Shown here piece after piece: positions 6,222 to 11,041 of a stretch of DNA of 11,041 bases. The DNA is from JAPEKQ01 sp964487295 (lineage in GTDB: Bacteria; Joyebacterota; Joyebacteria; Joyebacterales; Joyebacteraceae): positions 1 to 11,041 of the forward strand of contig CAZAQL010000089.1 in NCBI GenBank assembly GCA_964487295.1, given 5' to 3'. Position 1 is the first letter of the stretch; each line of letters begins with the position of its first letter. The position numbers and the translations under genes are program-made. The notes under the pieces are model-generated. The model had not been told where the DNA came from. It searched no databases and saw nothing but the letters and a program-made list of their open reading frames with translations.

Positions 6222-7964
6222 ATCGACAACGGCAGAGGACAAGGACTCGACAGGCGACCCACCGAGGTCCGCGAGCGGTCGAGGCTTCTGATCGCGTTCG
6301 GGGCCATGGCGGTGTTCGTGGCGTACTTCCTGTGGCGCGAGTACTCGATCGCCGGCGCCTTCGGGTTCCCGCTCGACGACAGCTGGATTCACGCGCAGTT
6401 CGCGCGGAACCTCGCGCTGGGGCACGGCTTCTCCTACAATCCCGGCATCCCCGTGTCCGGGTCGACCGCGCCGCTTTGGACCCTGGTGTCAGCGACCGGC
6501 TATCTCGTTGGCGGAGATCCCGTGCTCGCGGCCAAGGTGCTCGGGGTCCTCTTCCTCGGACTCTCGGTCTACTTCACGTACGTCCTCGTCAAGGCCATAT
6601 CCGGAGACCTCCGGGAGGCCCTCTTCGCGGCCGTGCTCGTCGCCACGCTGCCGCGACTCGTCTGGGCGTCGCTCTCGGGGATGGAGGTCACACTGGCCGT
6701 TCTGCTCGTTCTCGCGGGGGTCATGGCACACGTGTTGTACACGGCGCCCGGGGACAGACGGCAGTACATCGCCACCGTGGCCTTCGGGCTGGCCACGCTC
6801 GCCCGGCCGGAATGCGCCGTCTTCTTCGTCGCCGCGCTTCTGGACCGCGTGCTGACGAGTCAGCTCATCAAGTGGAGGGAGCTCGCGACGCGCGACTGGA
6901 TCGTGCCGTTCGCCGCTCACATCGGTGTGTTCATGCTCGTGGTCGCGCCGTTCATGCTGTTCAGCAAGCGGTTCGGAATCGGGTTCCTGCCGAACACGGC
7001 GTATGCGAAAGCCTGCCAGTGGAACGCCGGCCTCATCGCCGCCATCTCGGGACGCAATCTGACCGAGCTCGTTCGGTCGTTCACGGTTCGTCCGTTCGAT
7101 TACTTCATGTCCTTCCTGCACGAGAGTCTGGACAACAACCCCGTGCTCTTCGTGTTCGCCGGGTTCGGGATGCTTCGCATGCTGTTCTCATTGCCCTACG
7201 ACGAGGCGAGCCGCTACCGCTCGTTCCTCATCCCGCTCTCGCTCGTGCTCTTTCCGATCGCGATCGGGATCGTCGTGCCGTTCGGGACGGCGTCCTATCA
7301 GGAGGGACGGTACATCGCGCCTGTCGCTCCTCTCGTGCTCATCGCAGGCACGGTCGGGATGTACGGCGCTGCGGCGTACGCGGCGCGGATATTCAGCGAG
7401 GCGAAGTTCATGGGGAGACCGGCGCGCATCGTTCTCGAGCGGGCGCTCCTCTGGGTCTTCATCGCGACTGCGCTGCTCGTTCAGGTCCGGAGCGGCTGGT
7501 TCCGGGGACGGCTCTACGGTCGGGAGGTGGCGAACATCCAGCAGATGCAGGTGGACGTCGGGAAGTGGCTGGAGTTCCACACGCCGCGCGACGCAGTCGT
7601 CGCCGCCAACGACATCGGAGCCGTCGCCTACTTCTCTCGACGTGAGGTGCTGGACACGTGCGGGCTCATCTCGCCCGAGGTTCTCGAGCACCTCAGGCCG
7701 GGTCAGCGGCGCGACGAGGCCGTCTATAAGTTCCTCGAAAGCACCAGACCCGACTACGCCGTGCTCTTTCCCGAGTGGTATCCATCGCTCATCGACCGCG
7801 ACTGGATCTTCGAGCGCATCTACAGTGCGGCCATCGAGGACAACGTCATCTGCGGCGGCTCGGAGCTCGTGGTCTACAGAATGAACTGGGACAACATCGA
7901 CGACGCGGAGGAGAAGATCAAGCGGGCTGAAGCGCAGAGACTTGCCGAGGAGGGCGCGCGATGA
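6222..7964 (+). CDS. GT-C type membrane glycosyltransferase (polyprenyl-phosphate sugar-dependent), unusual start
   Basis: From 6222 the product has 580 residues. A basic N-terminus leads into helix 1 (22-38), then an outer loop with Asp52-Asp53 (LDDSWIHAQFARN), GHGFSYNPG (67-75) and GSTAPLW. Several further helices follow to about 420. LPNTAYAKA (256-264) and EGRYIAP (361-367) are hallmarks, as I recall them, of bacterial GT-C proteins related to AftB/ArnT-like transferases. The loop Asp pair is the expected catalytic/metal site. Residues 430-555 form a soluble outer domain (AANDIGAVAYFSRR, DTCGLISPE), and the C-terminus is a charged helix. Likely reaction: transfer of a sugar from a polyprenyl-phosphate donor to an envelope acceptor outside the inner membrane; donor and acceptor are unknown. 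The first conventional start, ATG 6306 (552 residues), would cut off half of helix 1 and has no good SD. ATC at 6222 follows AAGGAG by 8 bases. CTG at 6189, overlapping the previous TGA, is an alternative. Gene identity is firm; the start is not. Confidence 0.82.
   Translation: MDNGRGQGLDRRPTEVRERSRLLIAFGAMAVFVAYFLWREYSIAGAFGFPLDDSWIHAQFARNLALGHGFSYNPGIPVSGSTAPLWTLVSATGYLVGGDPVLAAKVLGVLFLGLSVYFTYVLVKAISGDLREALFAAVLVATLPRLVWASLSGMEVTLAVLLVLAGVMAHVLYTAPGDRRQYIATVAFGLATLARPECAVFFVAALLDRVLTSQLIKWRELATRDWIVPFAAHIGVFMLVVAPFMLFSKRFGIGFLPNTAYAKACQWNAGLIAAISGRNLTELVRSFTVRPFDYFMSFLHESLDNNPVLFVFAGFGMLRMLFSLPYDEASRYRSFLIPLSLVLFPIAIGIVVPFGTASYQEGRYIAPVAPLVLIAGTVGMYGAAAYAARIFSEAKFMGRPARIVLERALLWVFIATALLVQVRSGWFRGRLYGREVANIQQMQVDVGKWLEFHTPRDAVVAANDIGAVAYFSRREVLDTCGLISPEVLEHLRPGQRRDEAVYKFLESTRPDYAVLFPEWYPSLIDRDWIFERIYSAAIEDNVICGGSELVVYRMNWDNIDDAEEKIKRAEAQRLAEEGAR
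7948..7953 (+). promoter_or_regulatory. Shine-Dalgarno of the PAP2 gene, inside the upstream gene
   Basis: AGGAGG is 7 bases before the ATG at 7961 and lies within the last codons of the glycosyltransferase gene. With the ATGA overlap it indicates translational coupling of the two genes. Confidence 0.85.
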
Positions 7965-8578
7965 TCGAGTGGCTCGACGCGATCGACACGACGATCTTCC
8001 TCTTCCTGAACAACACGGTCCGGCATCCTCTGGTCGACCCCGTCATGGTCGCGATCACATCGCAGGACCGCTGGTACGCCGTCCTCTTCGGGGGATGGCT
8101 CGCCATGATCATCTGGGGCGGCAGGAGAGGGAGGCTCGCGGCCGTGATGGTCGTGCTGGCCGTGGCGCTCTCCGACCAGCTGTCAAGCGGGTTGCTCAAG
8201 CAGGTCGTCGGACGCGTCAGGCCGTGCAACGCCCTTCCCGATGATGCGTTCAGGCTGCTCGTCGGCCGTTCGAAGGCCCCGTCGTTCCCGTCCTCGCACG
8301 CGGCGAATTCGTTCTCGATGGCGACGGTCCTCGCGTGGCGCTACCCGAGGTTCACGGGTCTCCTCCTCGGTATCGCCCTCGTCATCGCGTACTCGAGGAT
8401 CTACGTCGGCGTGCACTACCCGTTCGACGCGGTCGTCGGCGCTCTGCTGGGCGTCGTGTGCGGCCGTGTGGCCATACTCATCGTTCACTCCACCGACAGA
8501 TGGTGGAGCGAACGGAGACGCCTCCGCGCCGAGCATGCGGCGCTCATCGACCGCGTCAGGCGGAGCACGGACGTCTGA
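7961..8578 (+). CDS. PAP2-family membrane lipid phosphatase (undecaprenyl-diphosphatase-like)
   Basis: This 205-residue integral membrane protein carries the complete PAP2 phosphatase signature: KQVVGRVRP (Lys80-x6-Arg87-Pro88), PSSH (110-113, general-acid His113) and SRIYVGVHYPFD (Ser145-Arg146...His152...Asp156). About five to six hydrophobic segments surround the motifs (about 12-20, 39-52, 59-72, 115-126, 131-144, 156-175), and the C-terminal tail (178-205) is strongly basic and probably cytoplasmic. Family members remove phosphate from undecaprenyl diphosphate, phosphatidylglycerophosphate or lipid A; the sequence does not tell which. Its ATG overlaps the glycosyltransferase TGA by four bases (ATGA), so the pair is translationally coupled. 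That makes recycling of the polyprenyl carrier used by the glycosyltransferase the simplest role. Length and motifs are normal for the family, with nothing missing. A strong terminator follows 28 bases after the stop. Confidence 0.92.
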   Translation: MIEWLDAIDTTIFLFLNNTVRHPLVDPVMVAITSQDRWYAVLFGGWLAMIIWGGRRGRLAAVMVVLAVALSDQLSSGLLKQVVGRVRPCNALPDDAFRLLVGRSKAPSFPSSHAANSFSMATVLAWRYPRFTGLLLGIALVIAYSRIYVGVHYPFDAVVGALLGVVCGRVAILIVHSTDRWWSERRRLRAEHAALIDRVRRSTDV

Positions 8579-8606
8579 CGGCGAGCTCGCTCGAGCCTGA
8601 CGCAAG

Positions 8607-8640
8607 GACGCCCGGCGCTTCGCGCGCCGGGCGTCGCTCT
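8607..8640 (+). terminator. Terminator closing the cassette, possibly bidirectional
   Basis: A perfect 12-bp stem, GACGCCCGGCGC (8607-8618) against GCGCCGGGCGTC (8624-8635), encloses the loop TTCGC. A short GCTCTGTGTT tail follows on the plus strand. The genes on either side converge, so it could serve both, although neither side has a long T tract. The stem core GACGCCCG/CGGGCGTC matches that of the palindrome at 234-253. Confidence 0.75.
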
Positions 8641-8655
8641 GTGTTCGTGTCCGAG

Positions 8656-8683
8656 CCACGAAGACACCCGCGGTGTCCCGTGG
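8656..8683 (-). terminator. Imperfect hairpin downstream of the M16 peptidase gene
   Basis: CCACG-AA-GACACC (8656-8668) faces GGTGTC-C-CGTGG (8672-8683) around a 3-base loop. It is an interrupted stem about 20 bases beyond the minus-strand stop at 8703. Read on the minus strand, the inner 6-bp stem is followed by TTCGTGG, a weak tail. It may terminate the peptidase transcript alone or with the stronger hairpin beyond it. Confidence 0.4.
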
Positions 8684-8702
8684 GCCGCGCCAGGCGGCGC
8701 GC

Positions 8703-11041
8703 TCATCCCTCCTCGGTCGCCTCGGGGCGCCTGAGGATCGTGACCGGATTCTCAAGATACTGCCGCGCGACCCGCATCACGTCGGCCTTCGTCACCTCCG
8801 CGATGCGCTCGGCGTACGCGTCCGTGAAGTCGTATCCGAGTCCGTAGAGCTCGGCGATCGCGGCCTCGTTCGCCTGGGCGGCGTTCGTCTGGCTCTGCGT
8901 CTGGTCCATGATGATGCAGAGCTGCTTGGCGAGCTCCAGCTCCTGGTCGGTGACCTCCTCGGTCTTGATCTTCTCGATGTAGCTGTTGATGATGCCGACG
9001 GCCTCATCCAGGGCCTCGTCGACCGTCGCGGCGTAGATGCCGAAGTACCCCTCGTCGAGGCCGGTCCAGTTGTAGGCGTGGACCACGTAGACGAGTCCCT
9101 TGCCCCTCAGGTCGGCGTGCAGCCATCCGCCCGGGTAGTAGATGCCGGAGAGAATGCCGTCCAGCACATCCATGGCGTAGCGGTCGCTCGAGGCGTAGGG
9201 CATGCCCGGGAAGCCCATGGCGATGACGGCCTGCGCGCGGGAGTGGTTGCTCGTGACTACCTCCGGCTCGCGCCGCGTCGCGTAGCGCACGGGCTCAGGC
9301 GTCGCCACGTTGGCGGGTTCCCAGTTCTCGAACGCATCCTCTACGAGCGCGAGCACCGTCTCCGGTTCCACGTCGCCGAAGACCGTCACGACCGTGTTGT
9401 CGGGGGAGACGAACGCCTCATGATGCCTGACGAGGTCGTCGCGCGTGACCGCGTCGACGCTCTCCTCAGTCCCGACCGGCGGCGTGCCGTACGGGTGATC
9501 GCCGAAGTGCGCCGCCACCATGCGGTCCAGGGCCTCCGTCGCCCAGTCGTCCTTGCGGGCGAGGATGCTCGCCTTGATGAGTTCCCGCTGCTTCTCGATC
9601 TCCGTCTCGTCGAACGCCGGATTGAGCAGCACGTCCGCGAAGATCTCGAACCCACGTTCGAGGTCCTGCGCGAGGAGCGTCAGCGACGACTGGATCCTGG
9701 TGTGGTTGGCGCTGCACGAGTAGACCGCGCCCATCGCGTCGAGCGCCTCGGAGATCTCCCTGCCGCTCATGCGATTCGTTCCGCGGGGGAGCATGGTGGC
9801 CGTGAAGTTGCCCAGCCCCGGGATGCTCTCCACCCTCGTGCCGCCGATCGTGTAGCTGCCGACGGAGACGATCGGAACCGTGTGGTTCTCGCGGACAAGC
9901 ACCGTAAGACCGTTGTCGAGCACGAAACGTTCGACCGCACCGACCTCCGGTTCCCCGGCGGTCTCGGTCTCTTCCGCCTCGGCGATGTCGGCGAACGGCT
10001 CGAGCACGGCGATGCCCAGGTTGTCGTCGTAGAAGTAGCGCTTCGCCACATCCAGGATCTGCTCCGCGGTCACGTCCTGGATGTGTTCGACGTAGAGCTC
10101 GTCGAAGTCCGGGTTTCCCGTCCCGAGCTCGGACTGCCCGAGGCTGCCGGCGATGCTCTCCATGTCCTGCCGTCCGAGCCAGAACTCCGCGACCTTGAGC
10201 TGCTTGGCCTTCGCCAGCTCATCCTCGGTCACCTCGCGGTCTCTGACCGCATAGAGCTCCTCGAGGATGACCTCGATCGCAGCGTCGATGTTGGCGGGGT
10301 CGAGCTGCATCGACACGGTGAACGTCCCCGCGCCGTAGTTCGGAGTGCTGGACCAGGACGTGATGCCGTAGACGAGCTGCAGCTCGTCCACCAGACGCCG
10401 GTACAGCCTGGAGCTCTCGCCCTCGGACATGATGTGCGAGAGCACGTCGAGAGGGTAGAGGTCCGGGTCGGAGAGGGGCACCGTGTGGAAGCCGAGCATC
10501 ACGTAGGCCATGTCCAGGTCGCGCTGCACCCGCCGCTCGCGGCGGCCGAGCTGGGGAGGCTCCTGCGTGATGGTCGGGATGTTGATCGGTCTGCGCTCCC
10601 ACTCGGCGAACGCAGCGCTGATCTCCTCGTACGCCTCGTCGGCGTCGAAGTCTCCGACGGCCACGAAGATCGTGTTGTTCGGAACGTACATCCGTTCCTT
10701 GTACGTCACGACGTCGTCGCGAGTGAGGCGCTGGAAGTTCTCAATGTAGCCGATGACCGGGTACTTGTACGGATGACGTTCGAACATCGTCTCGCCGTAG
10801 AGCGCGTAGATCCGTCGCGACGGCTCGTCGTAGCCCATGTTGATCTCGCGGGTGATGACCCCGCGCTGAGCGTCGACGGCCTCCTGGGGGAAGCTCGCGT
10901 TCATCGCCCAATCGGACAGGATGTCGAGCGCCTGTGAGAAGTGCTCCGGCGATGTCTCCATGAAGTAGCAGGTGTGGTCCTTCGTCGTGTAGGCGTTCGA
11001 CCCGCCTCCGATCGACTCGATCTCGTGTTCGATGTCTTCGA
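8703..11041 (-). CDS. M16-family zinc metallopeptidase, two-half single chain (5' end outside window)
   Basis: The minus-strand frame is open from the right edge to the TGA at 8705-8703, giving 778 visible residues. It does not start at the internal ATG at 10961: the frame continues upstream as EDIEHEIESIGGGSNAYTT, a conserved M16 segment. The HxxEH zinc motif normally lies about 15-20 residues before that segment and so is just outside the window. The third zinc ligand is visible as Glu in GVITREI (codon 10847-10845). A second M16 half begins near base 9935 (VERFVLDNGLTVLVRENH). Its equivalent of the zinc site reads GNFTATML, without His, so it is the structural, non-catalytic half, as usual in the family. 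A charged linker (about 9936-9998) joins the halves. The complete protein is probably about 850-950 residues, counting a likely signal peptide that cannot be seen here. Family role: degradation of peptides in a clamshell chamber, usually periplasmic or extracellular. It is convergent with the glycosyltransferase cassette. Confidence 0.92.
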   Translation of the reverse strand, partial: EDIEHEIESIGGGSNAYTTKDHTCYFMETSPEHFSQALDILSDWAMNASFPQEAVDAQRGVITREINMGYDEPSRRIYALYGETMFERHPYKYPVIGYIENFQRLTRDDVVTYKERMYVPNNTIFVAVGDFDADEAYEEISAAFAEWERRPINIPTITQEPPQLGRRERRVQRDLDMAYVMLGFHTVPLSDPDLYPLDVLSHIMSEGESSRLYRRLVDELQLVYGITSWSSTPNYGAGTFTVSMQLDPANIDAAIEVILEELYAVRDREVTEDELAKAKQLKVAEFWLGRQDMESIAGSLGQSELGTGNPDFDELYVEHIQDVTAEQILDVAKRYFYDDNLGIAVLEPFADIAEAEETETAGEPEVGAVERFVLDNGLTVLVRENHTVPIVSVGSYTIGGTRVESIPGLGNFTATMLPRGTNRMSGREISEALDAMGAVYSCSANHTRIQSSLTLLAQDLERGFEIFADVLLNPAFDETEIEKQRELIKASILARKDDWATEALDRMVAAHFGDHPYGTPPVGTEESVDAVTRDDLVRHHEAFVSPDNTVVTVFGDVEPETVLALVEDAFENWEPANVATPEPVRYATRREPEVVTSNHSRAQAVIAMGFPGMPYASSDRYAMDVLDGILSGIYYPGGWLHADLRGKGLVYVVHAYNWTGLDEGYFGIYAATVDEALDEAVGIINSYIEKIKTEEVTDQELELAKQLCIIMDQTQSQTNAAQANEAAIAELYGLGYDFTDAYAERIAEVTKADVMRVARQYLENPVTILRRPEATEEG

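Noticed and set aside
8673..10937. Plus-strand frame of 754 residues opposite the M16 peptidase
   Set aside because: It is as long as the real gene, but the product is an Arg/Val/Asp/Leu repeat-like shadow. The minus strand encodes recognisable M16 segments throughout.

Overview
The window is GC-rich, double-membrane-type bacterial DNA. One secreted protease ends in a FlgD-like Ig domain carrying the 'NSPNPFNP...YDTAGRRV...WDGKNDDGAPVASGIYLYRL' signature. That domain is common in FCB-superphylum and related uncultured lineages such as Eisenbacteria and Krumholzibacteria. This lineage guess comes from remembered family knowledge and is only moderately supported. No mobile element, CRISPR array, tRNA or rRNA was seen.

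Layout, plus strand: (1) the last 52 codons of a protein ending SWGRIKRMYR (to 161), followed by a perfect 24-nt palindromic terminator and a short run of degenerate hairpin repeats (196-346). (2) An extended -10 promoter (402-410) drives an 841-residue secreted papain-family protease (450-2975) with a long chain of C-terminal domains; a strong terminator follows. (3) A probable sigma70-type promoter (3140-3169) opens a three-gene cassette: a 986-residue fusion of an MFS-like membrane region, a spermidine-synthase-like methyltransferase-fold domain and TPRs (3232-6192); a GT-C type polyprenyl-linked-sugar glycosyltransferase (about 6222-7964); and a PAP2 lipid phosphatase (7961-8578) whose ATG overlaps the preceding TGA. 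A strong terminator closes the cassette. Minus strand: (4) most of a two-half M16 zinc peptidase (8703-11041), convergent with the cassette and cut by the right edge just before its expected HxxEH motif.

The cassette reads best as an envelope module. The GT-C enzyme would transfer a sugar from a polyprenyl-phosphate donor on the outer face of the inner membrane, and the PAP2 enzyme would recycle polyprenyl or other lipid phosphates. The role of the MFS/synthase/TPR fusion is unknown. Its synthase domain keeps SAM-fold landmarks but has Gln where aminopropyltransferases have their catalytic Asp. The C1 protease and the M16 enzyme are separate transcription units with likely extracellular or periplasmic roles.

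I do not see a clearly new multi-gene system. The points most worth checking are the gap-free 233-residue internal duplication and altered active site in the fusion protein, the probable non-canonical start of the glycosyltransferase, the hairpin repeat cluster, and the C-terminal tag-like ends of the two secreted proteins.
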